The notes beneath the pieces are model-generated. The model saw nothing but the letters and a program-made list of their open reading frames with translations. It ran no database searches and was not told where the DNA came from. From Pectobacterium carotovorum (GTDB lineage Bacteria > Pseudomonadota > Gammaproteobacteria > Enterobacterales > Enterobacteriaceae), in NCBI GenBank assembly GCA_016415585.1, contig CP066552.1:4216001-4280000 (forward strand): a stretch of DNA of 64,000 nt. Reading direction: 5' to 3'. The first letter of the stretch is position 1; every line of letters starts with the position of its first letter. Shown in pieces: positions 1 to 8,240 of the stretch. The translations under genes were made by a program, and so were the position numbers.

Positions 1-623
1 GCAACATGCGCCATATCCACCCAAAAGATCGCGCCCACCTTGTCAGCAATCGCGCGCATCCGCGCCCAATCCTTGTGGCGTGAATAGGCAGAGAACCCTC
101 CAATAAGCATTTTTGGCCGGGTTTCCAAGGCAATACGTTCCATTTCGTCGTAGTCGATCAACCCTGTTTCAGAATCAAGCCCATAAGGTACGATCTTATA
201 GTGGCGACCAGAAAAGTTGGATGGGTTACCGTGAGTCAAATGCCCGCCTTGAGCGAGATTCATGCCCATCACGGTATCACCCGGGTTAGTCAATGCCAGA
301 AACACGGCCGCATTAGCCTGAGCACCGGCATGAGGCTGGACGTTGGCATAATCGCAGTCAAACAGCACTTTAGCTCGATCGATAGCCAGACGTTCGGCTA
401 CGTCTACATACTCGCAGCCGCTGTAGTAGCGCTTGCCGGGGTAACCTTCTGCATATTTGTTGGTGAACACGGAATTCTGGATCGCCATCACCAGCGGACT
501 GGCATAGTTCTCTGAAGCGATAAGTTCAATATGGGTTTCCTGACGGTGTTCTTCATACAGGATGGCATCGGCCAACTCGGGGTCAAAATCCGTGAGAGTC
601 AAAGAGGTGTCATACATGGGCAT
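1..623 (-). CDS. Serine hydroxymethyltransferase, N-terminal part (second glyA-like copy)
   Basis: PLP enzyme that interconverts serine and glycine with tetrahydrofolate as one-carbon carrier, in the cytosol. The reading frame is open from an ATG at 621-623 to the window edge, so about 207 N-terminal residues are present. Visible family motifs are IELIASENY, the [14 protein letters not shown] stretch and GGHLTHG; the PLP lysine lies outside the window. The sequence differs clearly from E. coli GlyA (start [14 protein letters not shown], and GAQANAAVF where E. coli has GSQANFAVY), so I infer a paralogue and not the housekeeping copy. It lies just downstream of the YggS-type gene on the same strand, 26 bases apart, so the two probably form an operon. 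Related aldolase-type activities (threonine or methylserine) cannot be excluded. Confidence 0.88.
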   Translation of the reverse strand, partial: MPMYDTSLTLTDFDPELADAILYEEHRQETHIELIASENYASPLVMAIQNSVFTNKYAEGYPGKRYYSGCEYVDVAERLAIDRAKVLFDCDYANVQPHAGAQANAAVFLALTNPGDTVMGMNLAQGGHLTHGNPSNFSGRHYKIVPYGLDSETGLIDYDEMERIALETRPKMLIGGFSAYSRHKDWARMRAIADKVGAIFWVDMAHV

Positions 624-649
624 CGTCCTATGCGTTAATCATGGGGTTC

Positions 650-1462
650 TTAACAATGTGATTCTGTAATGGAGCTATCAGGCCAGTAGTAGCTATCCAG
701 CAGAGGCCGTGCGCCAAAGATCGCCTGACCGACGCGTACAACGGTGGCACCTTCCTCAATGGCTATTTCAAAATCGCCAGACATCCCCATAGATAATTCA
801 TCCAGCCCAATACCAACAGGGGCGTTTTGCTGCAATTTATCGCGTAGGTTACGTAGTCGGATGAAACACTGGCGCACGCGTTCAGCCTCGCTGGAGAACA
901 ACGCCAGCGTCATAAGCCCACGCACACGTAGCGTAGGGAATGCGGGAAGAGCCTGAATAAAAGCGGATACGTTTTCAGGAGACAGGCCGTACTTACTGGC
1001 CTCACCAGAGGTATTAACCTGCACGAATACATCCAGCGAACGTCCTTCAATCTGCAAGCGACGATCCAGCGCTTCAGCCAGTCGCAGGCTGTCCAACGCT
1101 TGAAATTCGGTAGCAAAGCGTGCCACCAGCTTAGCCTTGTTGGTTTGCAGATGACCAATGACCGACCACTGTAAATCGGTTAAATCCTGCATGGTTTCCC
1201 ATTTACGAAACGCCTCCTGCACCTTGTTTTCGCCCAATATCCGACAACCTGCCGCATGGGCCATGCGTAGGCGACTTTCGGGCTTGGTCTTGCTGACAGG
1301 CAGCAGTCGTACGGTGGCAGGATCGCGACCAGCGCGCTGACAAGCTGCTGCGATGCGCACCTGTACCGCCGCCAGATTAAGTTGGAAATCCTCAACCGTG
1401 GCGGCTTCGGGATAGCAACCGTGGCTATCGTGGCGAGTGGGTGTATCGGAAGGTATCGGCAT
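650..1462 (-). CDS. YggS/PROSC-type pyridoxal phosphate-binding protein
   Basis: Alanine-racemase-like single TIM-barrel protein of the PLP homeostasis family, cytosolic. The PLP lysine is in LLPVSKTKP (about residue 58), followed by GENKVQEA, the IGHLQTNK motif, the FVQVNTSGEASKYG strand and the C-terminal SMGMSGDFEIAIEEGATVVRVG phosphate-binding region (residues about 222-245). At 270 residues it is longer than the usual 230-235, owing to an N-terminal extension of some 25 residues that ends before DFQLNLAAV. The ATG at 1462 is preceded by GGAG at good spacing. It precedes the SHMT paralogue and is divergent from a MocR regulator, so a role in vitamin B6 supply or control of that PLP enzyme is likely (inference). 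The canonical yggS is expected elsewhere in the genome; this is probably a second copy. Confidence 0.88.
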   Translation of the reverse strand: MPIPSDTPTRHDSHGCYPEAATVEDFQLNLAAVQVRIAAACQRAGRDPATVRLLPVSKTKPESRLRMAHAAGCRILGENKVQEAFRKWETMQDLTDLQWSVIGHLQTNKAKLVARFATEFQALDSLRLAEALDRRLQIEGRSLDVFVQVNTSGEASKYGLSPENVSAFIQALPAFPTLRVRGLMTLALFSSEAERVRQCFIRLRNLRDKLQQNAPVGIGLDELSMGMSGDFEIAIEEGATVVRVGQAIFGARPLLDSYYWPDSSITESHC

Positions 1463-1565
1463 CAGCTTAACTCCTGATGAAGAAGATGAATGGATTGTGA
1501 AACGTATTTATAGATTTAAAATAGCCGGATGTTCCCCACCATTTTCTTGATAAGAGGCAGACCAA
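1463..1565. promoter_or_regulatory. Divergent promoter region of yggS-like/SHMT and mocR-like genes
   Basis: This 103-base AT-rich gap separates two divergent transcription units whose products all bind PLP. MocR/PdxR regulators usually bind direct repeats in just this kind of divergent region. I could not pick out a clear repeat by eye, so the operator is inferred from position only. Confidence 0.4.
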
Positions 1566-3059
1566 TTGTTCAAACACGCCCAGCTTGAATCGGTCAAAGC
1601 CTGGATTGGCGACCCCGCGCACGGTGCTTTACCCTTACACGCTCGTATCCAGCGAGCGATTCGCCAGTTAATCCTCGATGGCGTTCTCGACGTGGGCAAG
1701 CCCCTACCCGCCTCGCGCGCGCTGGCTACATCACTCGGGGTTTCACGTGATACGGTCGAATCGGCTTACAGCCAGCTTCATGCAGAAGGATTTATCGAAC
1801 GTCGCGTCGGCAGCGGCAGTTTCGTGTCAGCGCGGGCAAAACGTCTGCCGGGACGTGGCAAAGCCCGAAAAACGGGAGATAGCAAAGCAGAACTGCACCT
1901 CAGTCAACGCGGCAGCGCTATGTTCCAGAATGGTGGAGTTCGCGATTTCATCATACCGCGTGCGTTCGCGCCCGGCGTGCCGGAAACCCGCAGCTTTCCC
2001 CTCCAGATATGGGAACGGCTAGAACGACAGGTGCTAAAAGAATATGGCACGCGGGCGCTGCTACATAGCCCGCCACAGGGCATGGAAGTGCTGAGACGTG
2101 CCATCGCAGATTATGTCAATCTCGAACGGGGAGCCCGTGCTACGCCCGATCGCGTACTGGTGCTGACCAGTTCCCAGCAAGCGCTCACCCTGTGTGCGAC
2201 CGTATTGTTGGATGCTGGCGACCCGATCTTCCTTGAAGATCCCGTATACCACGGTGCCCGCAAGGCATTCGAAGCCGCCGGACTTGCCTGTGTACCGATT
2301 CCATTAGATGCCGATGGTTTGCAGATTGATCACCTGCTTGAGACAAGCAACGCACACAGTGTGCCCGCTAAAGCTGTATTCCTGACACCCTCACACCAGT
2401 TCCCAACCGGCGCGACGCTGACGTTGGATCGACGGCTGGCCGTGATTGAATGGGCCTGGCAACAACAGAGCTGGATTATTGAAGACGACTACGACAGCGA
2501 GTTCCACTATGCAGGCAAACCTACTGCCTGCGTGCAGGGGCTCGACCCGCACGATCGAACGATCTATATCGGCACCTTCACCAAATCGCTGTTTCCCGGC
2601 CTGCGTATCGGCTACATGGTACTGCCGCCACAGCTGGTTGCCCCAATGACCGTGGCCCGTACGCTGATGGATGGACACAGCGCACCCATTCCACAGCTCA
2701 CGTTGGCACGTTTTATCGAAGGAGGCCACTTCGGTGCCCACGTACGCACGATGCGTACCGTTTATGCCGAACGCCGCGATGTGCTGGCACGGCTGGTGCG
2801 TCAGCATCTGACGGACTTCGTGGAGCCACGAGTGCCAACCGGAGGCATGCAGATGCCCTGTATCTTTATCCGTGACATCCCTGAGCACAACGCGGTGGAA
2901 TCCGCGCGTCGGGCCGGTATCGATCTGCTCGGGCTGACAGCGCTGTATGCATCGGGCCAGCATAAAGCTGGTTTCCTCATGGGATTTGCCGCCCACGCAC
3001 CGCATGAACTGGAAGCTGCGGTCAAGACATTGGCGAAGGTACTACGCGCGCTGTGCTGA
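1566..3059 (+). CDS. MocR/PdxR-type GntR-aminotransferase regulator
   Basis: Transcription regulator with an N-terminal winged helix fused to a fold-type I aminotransferase-like domain. The HTH lies at about residues 20-85 (LPLHARIQRAIRQLI, LPASRALATSLGVSRDTVESAY, VGSGSFV). The aminotransferase-like domain follows from about residue 130, with the Asp region WIIEDDYDSEF and the Schiff-base lysine in GTFTKSLFPGLRIGY. Length 497 is normal for MocR. The start codon is TTG at 1566; no in-frame ATG lies close by, and the protein begins directly with the expected FKHAQLESVKAWI region. It is divergent from the YggS-like/SHMT pair, which are its probable targets (inference). No pdxST genes are next to it, so the name pdxR is not justified. 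Confidence 0.85.
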   Translation: MFKHAQLESVKAWIGDPAHGALPLHARIQRAIRQLILDGVLDVGKPLPASRALATSLGVSRDTVESAYSQLHAEGFIERRVGSGSFVSARAKRLPGRGKARKTGDSKAELHLSQRGSAMFQNGGVRDFIIPRAFAPGVPETRSFPLQIWERLERQVLKEYGTRALLHSPPQGMEVLRRAIADYVNLERGARATPDRVLVLTSSQQALTLCATVLLDAGDPIFLEDPVYHGARKAFEAAGLACVPIPLDADGLQIDHLLETSNAHSVPAKAVFLTPSHQFPTGATLTLDRRLAVIEWAWQQQSWIIEDDYDSEFHYAGKPTACVQGLDPHDRTIYIGTFTKSLFPGLRIGYMVLPPQLVAPMTVARTLMDGHSAPIPQLTLARFIEGGHFGAHVRTMRTVYAERRDVLARLVRQHLTDFVEPRVPTGGMQMPCIFIRDIPEHNAVESARRAGIDLLGLTALYASGQHKAGFLMGFAAHAPHELEAAVKTLAKVLRALC

Positions 3060-3141
3060 TGATGGGTAGCAGGTGGTGGATGACAGATAGGCCGTCACAG
3101 TTAACGGGAAAGGGATTCAATTGCAGGGAAGTGATGGTGAA

Positions 3142-3172
3142 ACAAAAAAAACCGCAGGCCAGTGCCTGCGGT
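3142..3172 (-). terminator. fkpA rho-independent terminator
   Basis: A perfect 8-base stem (CCGCAGGC with GCCTGCGG, 3152-3171) is followed on the minus strand by a run of U residues (plus-strand A run 3142-3150). Confidence 0.85.
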
Positions 3173-3194
3173 CATATTGCGACTATCGAGATGC

Positions 3195-4013
3195 TTACTT
3201 AGCGGCTTTCTCTTCGGCTGCTGGTTTTTCAGCTTTCGCATCATCCGCTGCTTTCAGGTCAGCTTCAGATTTAATGTCCAGCAGTTCAACGTCAAACACC
3301 AGCGTGGAGTTAGCTGGAATGCCAGGCACACCATTTTCGCCATAGGCCAGTGCCGGTGGGATAGCCAGCTTGATTTTGCCGCCTTTCTTAACGTGCTTCA
3401 GACCTTCAGTCCAACCTGGGATCACGCCGTCCAGACGGAAAGAAAGTGGCTCACCACGTTTGTAGGAGTTGTCGAACTCGCTACCGTCAACCAGCGTACC
3501 TTTGTAGTTAACGACTACAGTATCGCTGTCTTTCGGCGCGTTGCCGCTACCTTCTTTCTCAACCTGATACAGAAGGCCAGATTCAGTTTTCTTCACGCCT
3601 TTTTCTTTGGCGAAGGACTCAAGATACTTAGTGCCTTTATCCGCGTTATCTTTCGCATCTTGCTTCATCTTGGCTTCAGCCGCAGCTTTCACTTTACCTT
3701 CAAAGCCTTGCAACGTTTTTTCGATTTCTTCGTCAGTCAGCTTGCTCTTATCAGCAAAGGCATCCTGAACGCCTGCAATCAGCTGATCCTTATCCAGTTT
3801 GATACCTAATTTTTCTTGCTCTTTCAGAGAGTTATCCATGTAACGCCCTAAAGATGCACCTAACGCATAAGCCGCTGCCTGCTCATCGTTCTTGAATTTG
3901 GCTGCCGCAGTGGTATCAGATGCCTGCGCCTTGTCTGCCGCCAGAGCCTGGCCTGCGTTCAGAGCCAGAGCCATCGTTGTTGCTAACAGCGTTACTTTAA
4001 ACAGTGATTTCAT
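3195..4013 (-). CDS. fkpA: FkpA, periplasmic FKBP-type peptidyl-prolyl isomerase and chaperone
   Basis: Catalyses cis-trans isomerisation of Xaa-Pro bonds and assists folding of envelope proteins in the periplasm. A Sec signal peptide covers residues 1-25 (MKSLFKVTLLATTMALALNA, cleaved after QALA). A helical dimerisation domain follows (to about residue 140), then the FKBP domain with VVNYKGTLVDGSEFDNSY, GVIPGWTEGL and PALAYGENGVPGIPANSTLVFDVELLDI. The chosen ATG at 4013 (272 residues, as in E. coli) has GGAG eight bases upstream; an in-frame start five codons earlier would spoil the signal peptide. The C-terminus is rich in Ala, Lys and Glu. A sigma-E-like promoter lies upstream. It is divergent from slyX, as in E. 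coli. Confidence 0.97.
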   Translation of the reverse strand: MKSLFKVTLLATTMALALNAGQALAADKAQASDTTAAAKFKNDEQAAAYALGASLGRYMDNSLKEQEKLGIKLDKDQLIAGVQDAFADKSKLTDEEIEKTLQGFEGKVKAAAEAKMKQDAKDNADKGTKYLESFAKEKGVKKTESGLLYQVEKEGSGNAPKDSDTVVVNYKGTLVDGSEFDNSYKRGEPLSFRLDGVIPGWTEGLKHVKKGGKIKLAIPPALAYGENGVPGIPANSTLVFDVELLDIKSEADLKAADDAKAEKPAAEEKAAK

Positions 4014-4120
4014 CCATTTCTCCAGCATCTGGAGCGACGCGCTCCAGCCATCATTAAAATAAATTCGCGCCTACTATAACTGTGCGGACGAAGACAACAC
4101 AACGACGCACGCGACAATCC

Positions 4121-4149
4121 TTTGATAAAAAACGTCAGGAAGCTTTTCC
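4121..4149 (-). promoter_or_regulatory. Candidate sigma-E promoter of fkpA
   Basis: On the minus strand GGAAAAG (4143-4149) is separated by 17 bases from TCAAA (4121-4125). This is close to the sigma-E consensus GGAACTT-N16-TCAAA. E. coli fkpA is a known sigma-E gene, which supports the reading; the -35 match is imperfect. Confidence 0.5.
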
Positions 4150-4295
4150 GACATCATTTGTGTCGTCCTAAGGCCTTCTGGCAACAATATGCCCCAATCC
4201 GGATAGTGCATTGCGCCCTACTGCGACCGTTTTTACTACCAGAAGTTTCCGCTTTCTGACAAACTCGCGGGTAACAAGAAGTAAGGGGAACACCG

Positions 4296-4514
4296 ATGTC
4301 ACCATCAGCACTTGAAGAACGACTTGAACAGTTGGAAAGCCGACAGGCCTTTCAGGAATTAACCATAGAAGAGCTTAACCAAACGGTTATTCAACACGAG
4401 CGGGAAATTAGCCGCCTGCGTGAGCATGTCCGTCTACTCACCGACCGGCTGCGAAGCCAGCAAACCTCGCTCGTTGCCCCCCAGTCGGAAGAAACGCCAC
4501 CACCGCATTACTGA
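4296..4514 (+). CDS. slyX: SlyX family protein
   Basis: Small cytosolic protein of 72 residues, the usual family length. It is almost entirely a predicted coiled coil ([23 protein letters not shown], then heptads through [11 protein letters not shown]) and ends in the short proline-rich tail PPPHY. AAGGGGAA upstream of the ATG is a strong ribosome-binding site. It lies between fkpA and slyD as in E. coli. The function is not established; the family name comes from its position beside slyD. Confidence 0.93.
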   Translation: MSPSALEERLEQLESRQAFQELTIEELNQTVIQHEREISRLREHVRLLTDRLRSQQTSLVAPQSEETPPPHY

Positions 4515-4554
4515 GAGGCGCGTCGTTACACTGAAAATCAACGTAAGCCAAATA

Positions 4555-4598
4555 TAAAAAAACCTCAGGCGATGTTCATCAACCTGAGGTTTTTTTTA
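4555..4598. terminator. Bidirectional terminator between slyX and slyD
   Basis: AACCTCAGG (4561-4569) pairs with CCTGAGGTT (4583-4591). It is flanked by an A run on the left and a T run on the right, so it can end both converging transcripts. Confidence 0.88.
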
Positions 4599-4612
4599 TG
4601 CGCTACGACTCA

Positions 4613-5185
4613 TTAGTGGCAACCGCATCCACCCTTGCCGCCGCAGCCGCCTTTACCATGTTGGTGACCGTGATCATGGCCGTGACCGCCACAGCAGCCG
4701 TCGCCGTGTTCATGATCGTGTTCACCGTGAACGTGACCGTGCGCCAGCTCTTCTTCCGTCGCTTCGCGGATAGCCACAACTTCAACGTTGAAGCTCAGGT
4801 TTTGACCTGCCAGCATGTGGTTGCCGTCGACAACAACGTGGTCGTCTTCAACTTCGGTGATTTCAACGGGTACTGGACCCTGATCGGTTTCAGCCAGGAA
4901 ACGCATGCCAACCTGCAACTCGTCAACACCCATAAAGACATCTTTCGGTACGCGCTGAACCAGATTTTCATCGTAGTTGCCGTAAGCGTCGCTGGAACCA
5001 ATGTTCACATCAAACTTCGCGCCCGCTTCACGGCCTTCCAACGCAGTTTCCAGACCAGAAATCAGGGAACCGTGACCATGCAGATAGTCCAACGGCGCGC
5101 TCACCGGAGACTCATCAACCAACACACCGTCTTCTGTACGTACCTGGTAGGCCAGGCTGACCACCAGATCTTTTGCTACTTTCAT
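4613..5185 (-). CDS. slyD: SlyD, FKBP-type prolyl isomerase with metal-binding tail
   Basis: Cytosolic prolyl isomerase/chaperone that also binds Ni(II) and supplies it for hydrogenase maturation. The FKBP core is split by the insert-in-flap chaperone domain (about residues 70-130). Visible motifs are VSLAYQVRTEDGVLVDESP, LDYLHGHGSLISGLE and the IF-domain segment GNHMLAGQNLSFNVEVVAI. From about residue 148 the tail is extremely His/Cys/Gly-rich (HGHVHGEHDHEHGDGCC and repeats to the end), the metal-binding region. Length 190 is near E. coli (196). AGGAG lies seven bases before the ATG. It is downstream of yheV and kefB on the same strand. Confidence 0.97.
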   Translation of the reverse strand: MKVAKDLVVSLAYQVRTEDGVLVDESPVSAPLDYLHGHGSLISGLETALEGREAGAKFDVNIGSSDAYGNYDENLVQRVPKDVFMGVDELQVGMRFLAETDQGPVPVEITEVEDDHVVVDGNHMLAGQNLSFNVEVVAIREATEEELAHGHVHGEHDHEHGDGCCGGHGHDHGHQHGKGGCGGKGGCGCH

Positions 5186-5305
5186 GATATCTCCTACCGT
5201 TGGAAATCAAACTGGCGCAAATTGTAGCTGAAAAATATCCCTATGTACCGTCTGGAATCAAAAAACGTCAACGGTTGGCGACAATGCCACCATGAGACTC
5301 ATCCC

Positions 5306-5500
5306 TCATTCTGGCCGGAAAATCCCGATAATCTCGTTAGCCTGTGGGGCGAGTGCCGTCGTGGGCTCATCTGCCTGGCTCTGGCGATATCCGCACTTCA
5401 CACACACCACAACCTCGACATCATCCTCTCGTCCAACCGCCAGCGTATCCTGAGCCTGACACGTCGGGCACACGGCCCCTGCAATAAAGCGTTTACGCAT
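5306..5500 (-). CDS. yheV: YheV family zinc-ribbon protein
   Basis: A 64-residue protein with two Cys pairs, CPTC (residues 11-14) and CVKC (33-36), which together make a zinc-ribbon-like site. The start MRKRFIAGAVCP and the end EIIGIFRPE match the YheV family (about 66 residues). GGAG lies upstream of the ATG. It is between kefB and slyD on their strand, as in E. coli. The biochemical role is unknown. Confidence 0.9.
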   Translation of the reverse strand: MRKRFIAGAVCPTCQAQDTLAVGREDDVEVVVCVKCGYRQSQADEPTTALAPQANEIIGIFRPE

Positions 5501-5544
5501 GATAACTCCAATTTATCGCCGTTCTAAAACCTAGAACCTGGAAT

Positions 5545-5753
5545 CTAGAACCTATTCTACTAGGCGTTATTGGCGCAGACAGTTTGGACTCGGACAGCGC
5601 GCAGAAACCGGAGCGTACACGTAGTACGTGAGGATTTATTCGCTTCGCTCACCCTACGGGCCGCCCCAAGAGGCGTTCAAACGCAATTGCGTTTGTGCGA
5701 GCACTGCCCAGGTTCAAAATGGCAAGTAAAATAGCCTAGAGAATAGGTTCTTA
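5545..5753. repeat. ERIC-like dispersed repeat with imperfect terminal inverted repeats
   Basis: The left end (about 5547-5566, AGAACCTATTCTACTAGGC) and the right end (about 5732-5751) are imperfect inverted copies. The interior has a further dyad around GGAGCGTACACGTAGTACGTGAGGA's core (GTACACGTAGTAC, about 5611-5625), arranged like the central palindrome of ERIC elements. No open reading frame is present, so it would be a non-autonomous element. The right end runs into the kefB stop codon (5751-5753). A GC-rich stretch near 5638-5697, with the inverted halves CAAACGCAATTGCGTTTG, looks like a nested insertion. Confidence 0.6.
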
Positions 5754-7562
5754 CTCGTCGTCCTCATCCCATACACTCGGCCGACGGCGCTCGCGCAGCA
5801 TTTCCCGCTGAAAAATATCCTCCAGCTCACGGCGTGCCTCTTTGACACGGGAGATTTGCGCGACATCCCCCGTCAATTGCGGCATCAGCTCACGCAGCAT
5901 GCGCATATCCAGACGGCGGAAATGCTGTTGTGCACGCATCGCCTGATGTGGGTGCATGCCCACCGTCACCAGCGTTTTCCGCCCTAGCTCCAGCGCGCTG
6001 GAAAAGGTTTCGCGCGAGAAATGTTTTACGCCTGTCTGTAACAGCTCATGAGCTTCAACACGTCCGCGAGCCCGCGCCAGAATCTCCAGATTTGGAAAGT
6101 GTTGCTGACAGAGATGCACAATCTCCATCGTATCTTCCGGCGCATTACAGGTGATCACAATGGAACGCGCTTTATCCGCCCCCGCCGAACGCAGCAGTTC
6201 CAGCTCCGTGGCATCTCCATAATAAACCTTATAACCATAGCTGCGCATCAAGCTCACGGCGCTGATATCACGCTCCAGAACGGTAATCCGCATTTTGTTC
6301 GCCATTAATAAGCGGCCAATCACCTGCCCGAAACGCCCGAAGCCCACCACGATCACCTGCGGTTCGTCATCCTCGACATAGGGCTTCTCATCCGGTACAT
6401 CCTGCACGTTATAACGACGCACCAGAATGCGGTCGATTAACTGCATCAGCAGCGGCGTCGTCATCATTGATAGCGTCACCGTCACCAACAACAGCGGCAA
6501 TTGCTCACCTTTCAATACGTTGAATGAAGCCGCAGCGGAAAACAGGACGAAAGCGAACTCGCCGCCCTGACTCAGCACCCCGGCAAACTGCAAGCGCTCG
6601 GAGCGGCGCATTCGGTTAATCCGCGCCAGAAAGTATAAAACAGCCGCTTTCACCGCCACCAGCACCAATACCGCAACCATAATCTTCACGATGTGGGTGT
6701 AGAGAATCCCGAGATTCAGCGCCATGCCGACAGAGATAAAGAACAGGCCAAGCAGCAAACCTTTGAACGGCTCAATAGCGATTTCCAGTTCATGCCGATA
6801 CTCACTTTCCGCCAGCAGAATACCAGCGATAAAGGTGCCTAACGCCATGGAAAGCCCTAATGCTTCCATAAACAGCGCAGAGCCGAGCACCAGCAACAGC
6901 GCGGCGGCGGTGAACACCTCACGCACGCCGGATGCCGCAATAAAACGGAACAGCGGGCGCACCAGATAGCGGCCGCCGATTAACATGCCGAGAAACGCAG
7001 CGACCTTAAGACCAATCCGTTCCCAATCGCCGAAATCACCCTGCACACCAGCCAAAATCGGAATCAGCGCTAACGCAGGGATAACCGCCAAATCCTGAAA
7101 CAGCAGAACGGAGAAACCTAATTGCCCCGATTCATTGCGGTTCATGCCCTTCTCGCGCATCAGCTGCAGCGCCATGGCCGTTGACGACATCGCCAGCCCC
7201 ACGCCGCCGATCAGCGCGGACTGCCACGAGAAGTCCGTCAGATACAAGGCTCCGCCTAAAATCAGCGCACTCAGGCCAACCTGAGCGGCCCCCACACCAA
7301 AGATCGAGCGGCGCAGCGTCCAGAGCTTGGAGGGATTCAACTCCAGCCCGATGATGAACATCAGGAAAACGACGCCCAGCTCCGAGAAATGCAGGATGGC
7401 TTCCACATCGCGAATAAAGCCGAGCCCCCAGGGGCCAATGGCAATCCCAGCGATCAAATAGCCCAATACGGCACCAATCCCTAATCGGGCAGCGATCGGT
7501 ACGGCTACTACCGCCACAAACAAAAATAAGACGCTGGCGGTCAGTAGCGCAGAACTCTCCAT
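5751..7562 (-). CDS. kefB: KefB, glutathione-gated potassium efflux antiporter
   Basis: Inner-membrane K+/H+ antiporter of the CPA2 family, held closed by glutathione and opened by glutathione adducts during electrophile stress. Residues 1-380 contain about 12 membrane helices with the signatures [36 protein letters not shown] and [16 protein letters not shown]. The cytosolic RCK/TrkA-N domain starts at about residue 400 ([17 protein letters not shown], then ITVLERD). The C-terminal tail is charged. The true start is ATG 7562 (603 residues; E. coli 601); an ORF extension upstream overlaps kefG and is discarded. It begins one base after the kefG stop codon, indicating translational coupling. 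Its stop codon coincides with the end of the ERIC-like repeat. Confidence 0.96.
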   Translation of the reverse strand: MESSALLTASVLFLFVAVVAVPIAARLGIGAVLGYLIAGIAIGPWGLGFIRDVEAILHFSELGVVFLMFIIGLELNPSKLWTLRRSIFGVGAAQVGLSALILGGALYLTDFSWQSALIGGVGLAMSSTAMALQLMREKGMNRNESGQLGFSVLLFQDLAVIPALALIPILAGVQGDFGDWERIGLKVAAFLGMLIGGRYLVRPLFRFIAASGVREVFTAAALLLVLGSALFMEALGLSMALGTFIAGILLAESEYRHELEIAIEPFKGLLLGLFFISVGMALNLGILYTHIVKIMVAVLVLVAVKAAVLYFLARINRMRRSERLQFAGVLSQGGEFAFVLFSAAASFNVLKGEQLPLLLVTVTLSMMTTPLLMQLIDRILVRRYNVQDVPDEKPYVEDDEPQVIVVGFGRFGQVIGRLLMANKMRITVLERDISAVSLMRSYGYKVYYGDATELELLRSAGADKARSIVITCNAPEDTMEIVHLCQQHFPNLEILARARGRVEAHELLQTGVKHFSRETFSSALELGRKTLVTVGMHPHQAMRAQQHFRRLDMRMLRELMPQLTGDVAQISRVKEARRELEDIFQREMLRERRRPSVWDEDDE

Positions 7563-7563
7563 A

Positions 7564-8118
7564 CTAGCGTTCCTCTTCAGGTAAAGGGGAGGATAGCCAT
7601 TCACCGTAAGCTCTGGCTTGACTCGACAACACATCGGGCTGTAAACGACGCGCCCAGTAAACAATCATGGGGTGCATCCAATGCATACGGCACATTGCTG
7701 CCGTTAGCTCAAACGGGCGTAGCAAATCTTCCATCGGGTAGCGATTGTTCCCGTTGGGATGGTAAGCATCTTCCGGCTCACCGGTCGTAATCACCGAACG
7801 CCAGTATTTCCCCGCCAGCGCATTACCGCCGATCCCATTGGCAAAACCGCGGGATAACACCCTGTCGAGCCACTCTTTCAACAAAGCCGGACAGCTGTAG
7901 GTATAAAACGGATGTTGGAAAACAATGACCTGATGCTCACGCAGCAGCTGTTGTTCGTGATGAATATCGATAAAAAAATCAGGATAGTGTGCGTAAAGAT
8001 CGTGCACGGTTACATTCGCCAACTGCTGAGCCGGTTGCAATAAGACCCGGTTTGCTACCGAGTCCTGTGGTTCCGGATGGGCATACAGCAGCAAAATCTT
8101 CGGTGGCTGCGACATCAT
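7564..8118 (-). CDS. kefG: KefG, ancillary NAD(P)H quinone oxidoreductase-like subunit for KefB
   Basis: Flavodoxin-fold peripheral membrane protein that is required for full KefB activity. Motifs seen are [52 protein letters not shown] and [13 protein letters not shown]. The length is 184, identical to E. coli KefG. Of several starts, ATG 8118 is chosen because a strong GGAGG lies just upstream and the protein then begins MMSQP as in E. coli. The stop is one base before the kefB start. Divergent from yheS. Confidence 0.96.
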   Translation of the reverse strand: MMSQPPKILLLYAHPEPQDSVANRVLLQPAQQLANVTVHDLYAHYPDFFIDIHHEQQLLREHQVIVFQHPFYTYSCPALLKEWLDRVLSRGFANGIGGNALAGKYWRSVITTGEPEDAYHPNGNNRYPMEDLLRPFELTAAMCRMHWMHPMIVYWARRLQPDVLSSQARAYGEWLSSPLPEEER

Positions 8119-8240
8119 TCCCCTCCAAAGCGTCGTCATGATAATCGTTTTCCGTTACCATGCAGCGCAACGACTAAAAACAGGACACCGCGTGTCCTGA
8201 GATGTCCACAATTTAACATACTCTGAACATACGGCGCTTT

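Noticed and set aside
3162..3809. Long plus-strand frame opposite fkpA
   Set aside because: Antisense shadow of a well-conserved gene, rich in Phe as expected from the complement of Lys codons.
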